Assembly: GCF_000235605.1 (NCBI RefSeq)
Contig: NC_016584.1
Location: 5,519,151-5,583,150 of the forward strand
DNA: 64,000 nucleotides
Source of the DNA: Desulfosporosinus orientis DSM 765
GTDB lineage: Bacteria; Bacillota; Desulfitobacteriia; Desulfitobacteriales; Desulfitobacteriaceae
Reading direction: 5' to 3'
Shown here: piece by piece, positions 55,301 to 63,726 of the stretch
How the letters are laid out: every line of letters begins with the position of its first letter
Numbering within the stretch: position 1 is the first letter of the stretch
The notes under the pieces: generated by a model
Databases searched by the model: none
Told to the model about the DNA's origin: nothing
The model's input: the letters and a program-made list of their open reading frames with translations, nothing else
Translations under genes and position numbers: made by a program

Positions 55301-56706
55301 TTATCCACCTGTTCTTCGAAAATCTGGTGTATTGTTTTTTCTTTTGGATAATCTAAATCTGTATTATTATGTTTATTATTGAGTATTTGTTTTTCTTCGC
55401 CAGTTAACAAAGAGATTTCTGCCAATGGTTTAGCTGGGTCTGCAATAGCTGTAATTAAGAGTTTAACTATGTAATGATGAATTTGCTCTATTTCGGCATC
55501 ATTGAAAGCTGCGAACAAATAATCATAATTAAACATTAAAGTGCCCTCATCCTGCCAGTCACTGATACTAAGAGACAAAGTGTTAATTTCATGTCCATTA
55601 AAACACCAGAAAGTTTTTACATCCATGTCTTGTATATCTAACTTCGAATTATGATATGAAAATACAACGTCTATTAACTTCTCTGAATAACCGTGCCTTG
55701 TCCTCATATCTTTCAATATTTCTTTATAGGGATAACGCTGATTTTTTAAATAAATCTTCCATAGTTTATTTATCTCATTTAGATAAGTTAAGTAATCCCA
55801 TTGATAATCAATGGTTATTCGAAAGGGAATATTGCTGATAAACATTCCGGCTGTATTTCGCTGTTGGTAATTGGCCCTGTTTAGTACTGGAGTACCGATT
55901 ACGATATCTTGTTTATGAGTTATTTTGGAAAGGTATAAAGCATAAACAGAGAAGAATATAACAAAACTTGAAAATCGATAGTTTGCCGAAAAGACATTAA
56001 TCTTTTGACAAACTTCAGGAGACATGACTATAGTCTTTCTTTTAGCTTGCCTATTTCTTTTCCATAAAGAGCTGTTATTTAAAATCGTCAACTCAGGGAT
56101 TGTTTGAAATACCTTTTGCCAAAACATTTTTCGCTCTTGAAATTTAGGAGAAGTACGATACTTCATATCCTCTATGATATAACTTACATATGACGGTTGG
56201 AGCTGCACTGCTAAAGATTTACCATTAACTAACTCCCTATAGGTTTTTAAGATTTCCCCTATAATCATCAGATGGCTCCACAAATCTGAAATTAAATGAT
56301 GAAATTTGACATATAAGGCATTTCTGGAATCGTTTAATTTGATTAAGGCAAAATAAAATAAATCATTATCAAAAAGCTCAAATGGCTTTTTTGTTTGTCT
56401 TTCTTCCCAAAAGTTAAACTTATTTAGTCCATCTGAGTAATTGAAGTCCAGTATTTCCAGTTTATAATCCTTATATTGAGATACATATTGACGAGGTCCG
56501 CCATCAACCAAGAATAATCTTAAGCGTATTGCTTCATGTCTTTGGATAATTATATTAACAGCTTTTTCCATCAATCTATCATTGATATTTTCTTCAATTA
56601 TTACTCCACCCATTAAATTAGCATAGGAAGTATCTGAATAAAAAGTTTCAATGTCCCAAATAGATTGTTGGGGGAATGTCAGTGGGTATAATATTGGTTT
56701 AGTCAT
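52378..56706 (-). CDS. One-module nonribosomal peptide synthetase with terminal reductase (C-A-PCP-R)
   Basis: This is a large modular enzyme of 1442 residues. Its condensation domain (1-430) has HHLISD at about 135. The adenylation domain (about 455-970) has YTSGSTGAPKG (610), MYGPTETT (754), TGDLGRW and the core Lys in NCKVDKKALP. The carrier domain has LGGDSL (Ser about 997), and a Lys2-type thioester reductase (about 1070-1440) has GATGFLG and YIRSK. My reading of the specificity pocket is DIMQFGMVWK, close to the glycine code DILQLGxxWK. The enzyme would join an acyl or peptidyl donor to glycine and release an aldehyde or alcohol by reduction. No other module, phosphopantetheinyl transferase or exporter is in the window. 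Confidence 0.93.
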   Translation of the reverse strand: MTKPILYPLTFPQQSIWDIETFYSDTSYANLMGGVIIEENINDRLMEKAVNIIIQRHEAIRLRLFLVDGGPRQYVSQYKDYKLEILDFNYSDGLNKFNFWEERQTKKPFELFDNDLFYFALIKLNDSRNALYVKFHHLISDLWSHLMIIGEILKTYRELVNGKSLAVQLQPSYVSYIIEDMKYRTSPKFQERKMFWQKVFQTIPELTILNNSSLWKRNRQAKRKTIVMSPEVCQKINVFSANYRFSSFVIFFSVYALYLSKITHKQDIVIGTPVLNRANYQQRNTAGMFISNIPFRITIDYQWDYLTYLNEINKLWKIYLKNQRYPYKEILKDMRTRHGYSEKLIDVVFSYHNSKLDIQDMDVKTFWCFNGHEINTLSLSISDWQDEGTLMFNYDYLFAAFNDAEIEQIHHYIVKLLITAIADPAKPLAEISLLTGEEKQILNNKHNNTDLDYPKEKTIHQIFEEQVDKTPNQIAIIVNNKKFTYQQLNKKANQLAAVLRRKGVTSNSIVSIMLKRSPELIVGIFAVLKAGGAYIPIDPQYPMARIEEVLRDSNTSMLLTNPSNKKEKALIERLAETISLETIDLNDSSLYNGSSSNLLNTTKPDDLAYVIYTSGSTGAPKGVMIEHRSVNNLIHALWKIFCFSEPKAMVSLTTVAFDIFVMETLVPLAYGLCVVIANEEEQKIPTLLFDLIKKYDIKMLQATPSKVQSLINDPKSREGLSALMNIFIGGETLKETVLKRLQKIVPNSRIFNMYGPTETTVWAMYKEVTKDERITIGRPMANTQIYILDNEKEPVPKGVTGEIFIGGDGVARGYLYRPDLTEERFIPNPFQQGKMYKTGDLGRWTDEGEIEYLGRNDDQVKVRGFRIELGEIEKCLLKHELLQEAVVVTHEDGRNKNYLCAYLVGDRTCSSLDIRAFLEQRLPDYMIPAKFIWLDAIPLTPNCKVDKKALPDPTTIGGLEDTIYMPPRNEIDEELAALWAKALDVDRVGIDDNFFLLGGDSLAIIEVLTGIWFRKWSLNAQDFYDYPTVRQLSDKVRGVIKKQRNIEPAEEYPLPDSYFNNQYVQNALPAFSGNVLLIGATGFLGIHLLWELINNTTGSIYCLVRGENAERRLRSLYKHYFPASTELENNRINIVNGDLSKKLLGMPADDYHNLGKNVSSVINAAGLVKHYGDYQDFMDVNVQGTQEVIEFCLTFGKPLNHISTISIAGNQLEDAHKSRCFSENELYIGQNYRDNLYIRSKFEAEVGVLKGRELGLMATIFRVGILTGRYSDGWFQENINENAFYQKLKSLLTIRAIPEERMSGELEFTPVDFCARGILNIIRTNNRAGRIFHMLNHKTIKTNKLIQILNSLGIKIESVDIKRFYQLIESSMYSLQSDSLRGLVLDLGEEPLNQLSAKIQIQSNITQAFLAETGFEWPDINEDYLRKLLEHMIGVGFLQQII

Positions 56707-56895
56707 CCTTCATCCTCCTTGATAGATGCTCAATCTATAAACTTTTCTTGTAATCAAGTCTAATGGAGAATAATAATGAACTTATTAAAGGAGTTTAGAG
56801 CTAATCTAATAAATATTACATATATCCATGAAGGAAAGATGTATAATTATGTCGAATTATATTGCGTTATTCAATCGAAAGGTGGCTTTTAGCCA

Positions 56896-58167
56896 ATGAC
56901 TTCTCCTTTGAGAAAACATCCAGAAAAATATAAAGATGAATTTTACGAAGAAATAGTACGATCCAATTTCTTTCGCTCTCGAAATCTTGCCCTTGTGCTT
57001 TTCTTCCTAAATATTTTCTTTTTTCTTTCCGACCTCTTAAATTATAAGGAAGGTCTATGGCACATAGATGTTATTTCCGGGTATATGGTCTTATTTTGCT
57101 TTCATGTAATATTAGGGGTTTTTTCTCTTGTATTTCTTATTTTATCATGGGTGCACAGGCTTAAGTCAGAAGATCAAAAGATAACCCGCTGGCACGCATT
57201 TTTGGGTACTCTTTTTTCTTGTTTTATCATATTTACCAGCTCTTGTATATCGATTAATGATCAGTTGCTGCACAGTCAAATCACTGCCTTTATCCTTGGA
57301 TCTATTATCATTGCAGTTAACAATTACATGAAACCAATAATGAGTATAACAATTTATGCTGTTTCCTGGATCGTATTTATGGTTGGGATAACATTGCTGC
57401 AATCGAATTTGGACGTTCTTAAAGGAAATTATCTTAATGGTATACTGCTGATCGTTTTTGTCTGGTTCTTATCTTATACTCTATACAATATGAAAATCCA
57501 GGACTTTATTAATCAAAAAACCATAGAACAAAAAAATAGAGAAGTCGAAGAATATAATAATGAGCTAATCGAGATTAATTATCGTTTAAAGGAATCTCTC
57601 CAAGCCTTAGATGAATCACAAAATGTTATCTTTACCCTAGCCTCCGCTCTTGAATCAAAGGACACATATACCAGAGGACATTCCGAGAGAGTAGCAAACT
57701 ATGCCCTCCAACTAGCACAAATCCTTGAACTTTCCATCAATGAACAACAAACCGTATGGCGGGCCGCTCAATTACATGATATCGGCAAGATCGGAATACC
57801 TGATGCAATTTTAAATAAACCGGGAAAATTAAACAATTATGAATGGGAAATTATGCGCTCCCATCCTGAAATGGGCGAAAATATTTGTTCTACTCTTAGT
57901 TTTGCTAAAGATTTTTTACCCATTATTCGTCATCACCATGAGCGTTTTGACGGCACAGGCTATCCTGATGGTTTAAGAGGCGAAGAAATTCCTTTTTTAG
58001 CTCGAATTATTACGATTGCTGATGCTATCGACGCTATAACATCTCAACGTTCCTATCGGCCGAGTAGAACTATTGACTATGCATTAGAAGAATTAGCAAA
58101 GGGTAAAGGCTCCCAATTCGACCCAACAATTGCTCAAGTTTTTATTGATTCATTCAATTACGCTTAA
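56896..58167 (+). CDS. HD-GYP domain protein with N-terminal membrane sensor
   Basis: This is a probable cyclic-di-GMP phosphodiesterase of 423 residues. About six membrane helices (residues 28-205) lead to a short coiled coil and the HD-GYP domain (about 245-420). The metal and substrate residues are intact: the HD pair in QLHDIGKIGIPDAIL (about 293), HHHERFDGTGYPDGL (about 350) and ADAIDAITSQRSYR. The membrane part is homologous to that of the histidine kinase encoded convergently next to it, so both may sense the same signal. AAAGGTGG lies ten bases before the ATG. Confidence 0.92.
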   Translation: MTSPLRKHPEKYKDEFYEEIVRSNFFRSRNLALVLFFLNIFFFLSDLLNYKEGLWHIDVISGYMVLFCFHVILGVFSLVFLILSWVHRLKSEDQKITRWHAFLGTLFSCFIIFTSSCISINDQLLHSQITAFILGSIIIAVNNYMKPIMSITIYAVSWIVFMVGITLLQSNLDVLKGNYLNGILLIVFVWFLSYTLYNMKIQDFINQKTIEQKNREVEEYNNELIEINYRLKESLQALDESQNVIFTLASALESKDTYTRGHSERVANYALQLAQILELSINEQQTVWRAAQLHDIGKIGIPDAILNKPGKLNNYEWEIMRSHPEMGENICSTLSFAKDFLPIIRHHHERFDGTGYPDGLRGEEIPFLARIITIADAIDAITSQRSYRPSRTIDYALEELAKGKGSQFDPTIAQVFIDSFNYA

Positions 58168-58170
58168 GAA

Positions 58171-59913
58171 TCACATATTAAGGCTAGCGAATTTTACCGA
58201 GAATGTTGACCCTCTTGGACTCGATTCGACAATGATCTCTGCCTTATGGCGTGCTGCAATTCCATAACAGACTGCCAAACCTAATCCTGTTCCTGTTTTT
58301 TTAGTTGTAAGAAAAGGTGTACCTAACCGATTCAAAATTCCCGGTTCGATACCCGACCCTTCATCCTGAATACTTAAAATCACGCCCTGTGAAAAACTAT
58401 TTGTTTTTATCGTAAGACATCCACCTTTAGGCATTGCTTCAAGACCATTTTTTGACAAATTAAGGATTAATTGGCGAATTTCTTTATCATTAAGAACTAA
58501 ATCCGGAACATCGCCGAGTTCCGTAATTAAACGTTTTTCACTATTAATAACATCCACTTGAATGAGCGGAAGGATGCTATTAATAATATCGTTTAGATTA
58601 TGACTAGCAACCTCAGTCACTTTAGTACGGCTTATGGAAAGGAATTCCGAAATAATCTGATTTGCGCGGTCAAGTTCACTGATCATGAGCGGAATAAAAT
58701 CGACATACTTGGTAAAATTATCTTTCTCTCCCAATAATTGCAGAAATCCCCTAACAGTTGTCATTGGGTTTCTCACTTCGTGACCAATACTTGCGGCCAT
58801 TTCACCGACCAAGTTCATCTGATCCATCCGGGCCATTTCTCTTTCTATCTTCTTTTGAGCTGTGACATCTCTAACAATAGTTGATGCCCCAATAATCTGT
58901 CCATTATGGTTTTTAATTGTAGACACTGTCAGGTAGACATCAATGATCCTTCCATCTTTTCTCAGACGGGTTGTTTCATAGTGCGAGATTGATTTGCCTG
59001 TAGAAACAGTCCGTAGAATCTCTTTTAACTCCAATTCTTTATCTGGAGGAAGCAGCCTGCTCACCGGCAAACCCAGAATTTCTGCTTCTGAGTATCCATA
59101 AATTCCTTCGGCTGCTCTGTTCCAATCAATTATTATCCCCTCTAATGTCATACCAATAATACCATCATCCGAGGACTCTACAATTGAGGCTAAGCGGAAT
59201 ATTTTTTCTTCAATTTCTTTACGCTCATCTACTTCTTTAATAAGCTGTTTGTTAATTCCCTCTAATTCCTTTGTCCGTTCTTTTACTAAAAGTTCAAGGC
59301 GGTTCTTGTGCAAAAAATCTTGAACTCTTGATTTGTAAAGGGTTAGAGATAAAAACCAAGAGACGAAAATTAGCACTAACGTATTAAGAAAATGTCCTTT
59401 TAATACTAAAGTGTCGGATTGATTTTTTACAATCCCAATCATTACAATTATGTAAGAAATTAGGCAAATACTAAAACTGACCCTAGGTTTTAAATTAAAA
59501 AAAACAGCTACTAGAAAACACCCTATAATATATACTGTAAGTTGTCCATGGATTTTCTGATCCACCCATCCAGTGACAAATGCGCAAGAAAATAGGCAAA
59601 ATACCGCAAAGAATATCTCGTAATATTTATGTACCGTTCTTACATCCTCCACGGATTGAAGGACGGAGCGCCAATATAAGGTCACAATAAAAATCATCCC
59701 AACCCCAAAAATAACATGAGCATAGAATAGCAATATATAGCCAGGAGTAACGTACCATAGACCGCCTCTGTAATTACTATAATCGGTAAATAGAAAGAAG
59801 AAATCTAAAAAGAGCAGAATCATTGATAAGATTTTGAGATGGGAAAAATTCAAGTAGACTTGGTTTTCTAAGAATTCGTCCTGGCACCCCCGAAGTAGAT
59901 AATGTTCATTCAT
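58171..59913 (-). CDS. PAS sensor histidine kinase with N-terminal membrane sensor
   Basis: This protein of 580 residues has about six membrane helices (20-205) and a coiled coil. A PAS domain (about 235-355) leads to HisKA with the phosphoacceptor His in SIGHEVRNPMTTVRGF (about 376). The HATPase_c domain shows NLSKNGLEAMPKGG, DEGSGIEPG and GTGLGLAVCYG. It resembles the KinA/KinB-type kinases that feed Spo0A in clostridia and bacilli. No response regulator is adjacent, so it is an orphan kinase. I chose the ATG at 59913 because GGGATG lies six bases before it; in-frame starts at 59922 and 59934 are also possible. Confidence 0.9.
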   Translation of the reverse strand: MNEHYLLRGCQDEFLENQVYLNFSHLKILSMILLFLDFFFLFTDYSNYRGGLWYVTPGYILLFYAHVIFGVGMIFIVTLYWRSVLQSVEDVRTVHKYYEIFFAVFCLFSCAFVTGWVDQKIHGQLTVYIIGCFLVAVFFNLKPRVSFSICLISYIIVMIGIVKNQSDTLVLKGHFLNTLVLIFVSWFLSLTLYKSRVQDFLHKNRLELLVKERTKELEGINKQLIKEVDERKEIEEKIFRLASIVESSDDGIIGMTLEGIIIDWNRAAEGIYGYSEAEILGLPVSRLLPPDKELELKEILRTVSTGKSISHYETTRLRKDGRIIDVYLTVSTIKNHNGQIIGASTIVRDVTAQKKIEREMARMDQMNLVGEMAASIGHEVRNPMTTVRGFLQLLGEKDNFTKYVDFIPLMISELDRANQIISEFLSISRTKVTEVASHNLNDIINSILPLIQVDVINSEKRLITELGDVPDLVLNDKEIRQLILNLSKNGLEAMPKGGCLTIKTNSFSQGVILSIQDEGSGIEPGILNRLGTPFLTTKKTGTGLGLAVCYGIAARHKAEIIVESSPRGSTFSVKFASLNM

Positions 59914-60073
59914 CTTGATCATCCCATTGTGCACATCCTATTCTGCTCAAGTTCCTAACCCTAAAAATTTTTCTATTATATTCTATATTTCTCTGAAATC
60001 GTTAATAATCCTCTTTTCATTATAAAAGCTTCAAAATTTAACTAATTTAAAAAATATTTAACTAGTATCTAGA

Positions 60074-60811
60074 CTACACAACGAAACTTATCAAGAGCGC
60101 TAAAACGAAAAGATTAAAGAGGCTCTCTTCTGCTAAAAGAACCTTTCCTCCTGTCGTTTTTGCTGTTATACCGTAACTTTCTCCGACTGAGATCGCCCCA
60201 GCACTTAAGGCAGCTAAATTCAGAAAATCTCCTATTGCCGAATTACCCGCAACTCCTTCATAACATCCCGGGCAAACTGTATAGAGAAGGTAATGTTCAG
60301 ATGCAAATAGGAAAATGATGATTACTACTGTCGGTACAACAGCAGCAAACCTTCTTATTCCTCCGTCTCCTTTTATTTCTTCGTAAACATAAGCTGTGCA
60401 GCCTGCAAGAGCAATAATCGATAAAATATTAAGAAACAACTCTAGCTTATAGAACCCCCTAGACGTCTCCAAAGTTTGTACAGATACTTCTTCGTTAACC
60501 TTATTTTTGTAATTTTCTCTCGGCTTACGCTGTCTTAAAAGGGAGCTTACCATAAATGCTCCAAGCCCTCCAAAGATTGCAGGCGTAAGCAGCAGCATGT
60601 TTTGAGAAGATCTTTCCGAAGCGTCCTGTATTCTATAAGGGTAATTTTTATCCCATACTTTTTCCCTTTGAATTGCAGGGGTGTCAGTTTTGGTGGCAGA
60701 AATGTCATTCCCAGAGTATGGGTTATATTTTGGATAATGAAGAAAAGAGAAGCAGTATTCCTTTATATTAAATAGCGAATTATTTTTGTTGTTAGTTTCC
60801 ACTTCTAACAA
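60074..60811 (-). CDS. Membrane protein of unknown function
   Basis: This protein of 245 residues has a polar N-terminal part (about 1-70), one helix (LLLTPAIFGGLGAFMVSSLL), a short charged loop and four more helices. A CPGCYEG motif lies between helices (about residue 190). I do not recognise the family. It lies between a sensor kinase and small sporulation-type genes on the same strand, with its own upstream terminator at 60893-60940. Confidence 0.55.
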   Translation of the reverse strand: MLEVETNNKNNSLFNIKEYCFSFLHYPKYNPYSGNDISATKTDTPAIQREKVWDKNYPYRIQDASERSSQNMLLLTPAIFGGLGAFMVSSLLRQRKPRENYKNKVNEEVSVQTLETSRGFYKLELFLNILSIIALAGCTAYVYEEIKGDGGIRRFAAVVPTVVIIIFLFASEHYLLYTVCPGCYEGVAGNSAIGDFLNLAALSAGAISVGESYGITAKTTGGKVLLAEESLFNLFVLALLISFVV

Positions 60812-60892
60812 CCCCTTATTGTTTTATTCATCCTAATATATGCTGGAATAATATGGTATGTCAGCTATGCCCTCACTAATTCTCAATTTAAA

Positions 60893-60940
60893 ACAAAGTA
60901 CAAAGTCTGTTTACCTAGGCGAACAGACTTTGTACCTTGT
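60893..60940 (-). terminator. Terminator after the small coat-like gene
   Basis: A 19-base arm ACAAAGTACAAAGTCTGTT pairs with AACAGACTTTGTACCTTGT with one mismatch. On the minus strand TTTTAAATT follows. It lies 29 bases past the stop of the gene at 60969-61277. Confidence 0.8.
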
Positions 60941-60968
60941 TAGTATAAAAACTTATCATCTTAGCATT

Positions 60969-61277
60969 CTACTTATTTCTTTTCCAACCCAGCTTACTCA
61001 GAAATGCTTTTATTCCTCCACTTTTCTCGGACGGCGCCTGAACATCTAGGGTATTTAATAGATTTCCTGCCTCCCCTTGAGAATTAGGACGCTGAAAAAA
61101 CGGTCCCTGGAAATTTGAAGGCTGAAAATTACCTCCTTGAGGAAAACTCGGGTAATTCATTCCCCTTTTTTGCATGAAACGCTGGAGACCTCTTAAAGGA
61201 AAGGGGTTCTGCCCCAGATTTTGCATGATATTTTGACTATTGGGGTTATTAAATAAATTAAGTCCTCTAATTGACAT
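60969..61277 (-). CDS. Small Asn/Gln/Phe-rich protein, possibly spore-coat related (YqfQ/VrrA-like)
   Basis: This is a 102-residue protein. Its N-terminal two thirds are rich in Asn, Gln, Pro, Phe and Gly (PSFPQGGNFQPSNFQGPF), and its basic tail (KAFLSKLGWKRNK) resembles the C-terminus of YqfQ/VrrA proteins of sporulating Firmicutes. I chose the ATG at 61277 because GGAGGTG lies eight bases before it. It neighbours two YjcZ-type miniproteins, which supports a spore or sporulation role. The assignment is tentative. Confidence 0.55.
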   Translation of the reverse strand: MSIRGLNLFNNPNSQNIMQNLGQNPFPLRGLQRFMQKRGMNYPSFPQGGNFQPSNFQGPFFQRPNSQGEAGNLLNTLDVQAPSEKSGGIKAFLSKLGWKRNK

Positions 61278-61316
61278 TCTCACTTCACCTCCCTACGGAT
61301 GATCAAAACAACAATA

Positions 61317-61338
61317 GGCTTCCTAATGATAGGAAGCC
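61317..61338 (-). terminator. Terminator after the first YjcZ-type gene
   Basis: The perfect 9-bp stem GGCTTCCTA/TAGGAAGCC has a 4-base loop. On the minus strand TATTGTTGTTTTG follows, 17 bases past the stop. Confidence 0.75.
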
Positions 61339-61355
61339 CTGTCCTTTAAATACTC

Positions 61356-61487
61356 TTAGAAGATAACTCCCAAGGCAATCAGAATTAAAATAGCGATGGC
61401 AATGATCCCCACACCTACTCCATAAGCAGGTGGTGCAACAGGAGTAACCGGACAACATGCGCCGCCGTATCCACCATATCCGTACAT
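61356..61487 (-). CDS. YjcZ family sporulation miniprotein
   Basis: This frame of 43 codons encodes MYGYGGYGGACCPVTPVAPP followed by a single hydrophobic helix (VGIIAIAILILIALGVIF). The Gly/Tyr-rich head and the hydrophobic tail ending in GVIF are the pattern of YjcZ-type proteins of sporulating Firmicutes. GAGGAGG lies just upstream of the ATG. It has its own terminator. Confidence 0.8.
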   Translation of the reverse strand: MYGYGGYGGACCPVTPVAPPAYGVGVGIIAIAILILIALGVIF

Positions 61488-61538
61488 ACTTTTATCCTCC
61501 TCTAATATCCATTATTATTATTTAAAAGATAAAGGGGC

Positions 61539-61637
61539 TTAGAATACAATCCCCATCGCAATGAGGAGCAAAATGATTACAACAACAATTGCAATGCCAG
61601 CACCCACACCGCCGGCTCCGCCAGCTCCAAATGCCAT
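61539..61637 (-). CDS. YjcZ-like sporulation miniprotein (second)
   Basis: This frame of 32 codons encodes MAFGAGGAGGVGAG followed by a hydrophobic helix that ends in AMGIVF. AAAGGGGG precedes the ATG at seven bases. It has the same head-and-helix layout as its downstream neighbour and is likely a divergent paralog. Confidence 0.75.
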   Translation of the reverse strand: MAFGAGGAGGVGAGIAIVVVIILLLIAMGIVF

Positions 61638-61750
61638 TTTAAATCCCCCTTTCGTTATATATACATTATACGAAGTATTCATATATTTGTTTACAATATT
61701 TGGTTAAATAGTAAATATTATTCATTATAGATGCCGCTGAAACAGTACAA

Positions 61751-61782
61751 AAGGGCCATTCTCATCGAAGAGAACGACCCTT
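61751..61782 (-). terminator. Terminator of the amt/P-II unit
   Basis: The 13-base arms AAGGGCCATTCTC and GAGAACGACCCTT pair with one mismatch. The minus strand continues TTTTG. It lies about 65 bases past the P-II gene stop. Confidence 0.7.
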
Positions 61783-61845
61783 ATTTTTTAGCAAATTTTT
61801 CTTCTAAATCGACAATGTTACGACGTCGATGCTACCCTTCTTATT

Positions 61846-62187
<342 letters not shown>

Positions 62188-62255
62188 CTATCCCTCCACC
62201 CTATTGTTATAGTTAAATATTGAACACATTTTAAAGGAAATCTTAACTCAATATC

Positions 62256-63485
62256 TTAGATAAACTCTGAGTAAGCGGTTTCTCCATGTAATGCCAAATC
62301 TAAACCATTGGCTTCTTGTTCTTCATTAACACGCAGTTTAGTTACCAGTCCAACAATCTTCAAAAGGATAAATGTAGCCGCCATGGCAAATACCACAGTA
62401 ACTAAAACACTTATGGCCTGAACGCCCAACTGAGAAGGATTTCCATAGAGCAGTCCATCTGCGCCGGCAGAGTTAATAGACGTGGTAGCAAAAATTCCCG
62501 TTGCTAAAGCGCCCCACGTTCCCCCTATGCCATGACATCCGAAGGCATCTAAAGCATCATCATACCCAAACTTTGATTTCATAACACTGATGGAAAAATA
62601 ACAGATAACTCCACCAACGAGGCCGATAATAATAGAAGAAAGCGGGGTTACAAATCCACAAGCAGGAGTAATGGCAACTAATCCTGCAATTGCACCACTG
62701 GCTACTCCCAGCATAGTGGTTTTTCCACGATGCAGGCGTTCAACTAATGCCCATGCAACTGCTGCTGCCGCAGCGGCAGTATTTGTATTAACCAAGACCA
62801 TTCCCGCTAAACCATTAGCCCCTAAAGCGCTTCCTGCATTAAAGCCAAACCATCCAAACCACAGAATTCCTGCCCCTAAAACTGTCATTGGCAGATGATG
62901 AGGTGCCATGGATTCTTTCCCAAGCCCTTTTCGTTTGCCAAGGATTAATGCCGCAATCAAGGCAGAATAACCTGAACTGATATGAACGACGTTTCCTCCT
63001 GCAAAGTCTAAAGCCCCAAGATTTCTTAAGAAGCCACCGATACCCCAGACCCAGTGAGCTACCGGATCGTAGACAAAGGTTGCCCAGAGGAGCATGAAAA
63101 GTACAAATGCGGGAAATTTCATTCTTTCTGCGATAGACCCACTAATCAGAGCAGGAGTAATAACTGCAAACATCATTTGAAACCCCATAAATACAATCGC
63201 CGGAATAGTACCTGCATAATCCGCATTGGGATCCATGCCTACTCCATTTAATCCCAACCAGTTTAAGCCACCGATTAATCCATGGTGATCTGTCCCAAAA
63301 GCCAACGTAAATCCGATTAAAATCCATTGTAAAGAAATTAGTCCGATAGTAATCCAACTGTGCATTAACGTACCAAGTACATTCTTTTTGCGAACCATGC
63401 CACCATAAAAGAGCGCTAAACCCGGAGTCATCAGAAGAACCATCGCAGAAGAAACTATGATAAATGCTGTATCTCCCGTATCCAC
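62256..63485 (-). CDS. amt: Ammonium transporter
   Basis: This Amt/Mep/Rh channel of 409 residues has 11 helices. It starts at the GTG at 63485 because AAGGAGG lies eight bases upstream and the product then begins MDTGDTAFIIVSSAMVLLM; the open frame to 63590 adds a non-homologous head. The twin pore His residues are in NVVHISSG (about 165) and FGCHGIGG (about 315). GSIAERMKF and DPVAHWVWG are also conserved. It imports ammonium under nitrogen limitation and is co-transcribed with the P-II gene. Confidence 0.94.
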   Translation of the reverse strand: MDTGDTAFIIVSSAMVLLMTPGLALFYGGMVRKKNVLGTLMHSWITIGLISLQWILIGFTLAFGTDHHGLIGGLNWLGLNGVGMDPNADYAGTIPAIVFMGFQMMFAVITPALISGSIAERMKFPAFVLFMLLWATFVYDPVAHWVWGIGGFLRNLGALDFAGGNVVHISSGYSALIAALILGKRKGLGKESMAPHHLPMTVLGAGILWFGWFGFNAGSALGANGLAGMVLVNTNTAAAAAAVAWALVERLHRGKTTMLGVASGAIAGLVAITPACGFVTPLSSIIIGLVGGVICYFSISVMKSKFGYDDALDAFGCHGIGGTWGALATGIFATTSINSAGADGLLYGNPSQLGVQAISVLVTVVFAMAATFILLKIVGLVTKLRVNEEQEANGLDLALHGETAYSEFI

Positions 63486-63726
63486 CCTTAATCCCTCCTT
63501 AAAAACAAGAAGCACTTTGAGACCTCTCGCGAGTATCCCAAAGCGCCATTGCTTTGACAATATTCTATTCCCATGGGTTTGGCTGTGCACACCTTATGTT
63601 TTGTATTCTAGCATAAAGACCAAACCAATGACAATACCCTAATCTTTATGAATTCTGTATACTAACAGAAATCGGAGGTCAGAAGCCAGAGGCCAGAAGT
63701 GAGCTCGTTCAGCCTAGCAGAACGAG

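Noticed and set aside
63661-63726. Short repeats (CAGAAG, GGCCAGAAG) and hairpin CTCGTTC/GAACGAG near the DUF445 stop
   Set aside because: The repeats are too short and irregular to be an array, and the hairpin has no T-run on the coding strand.
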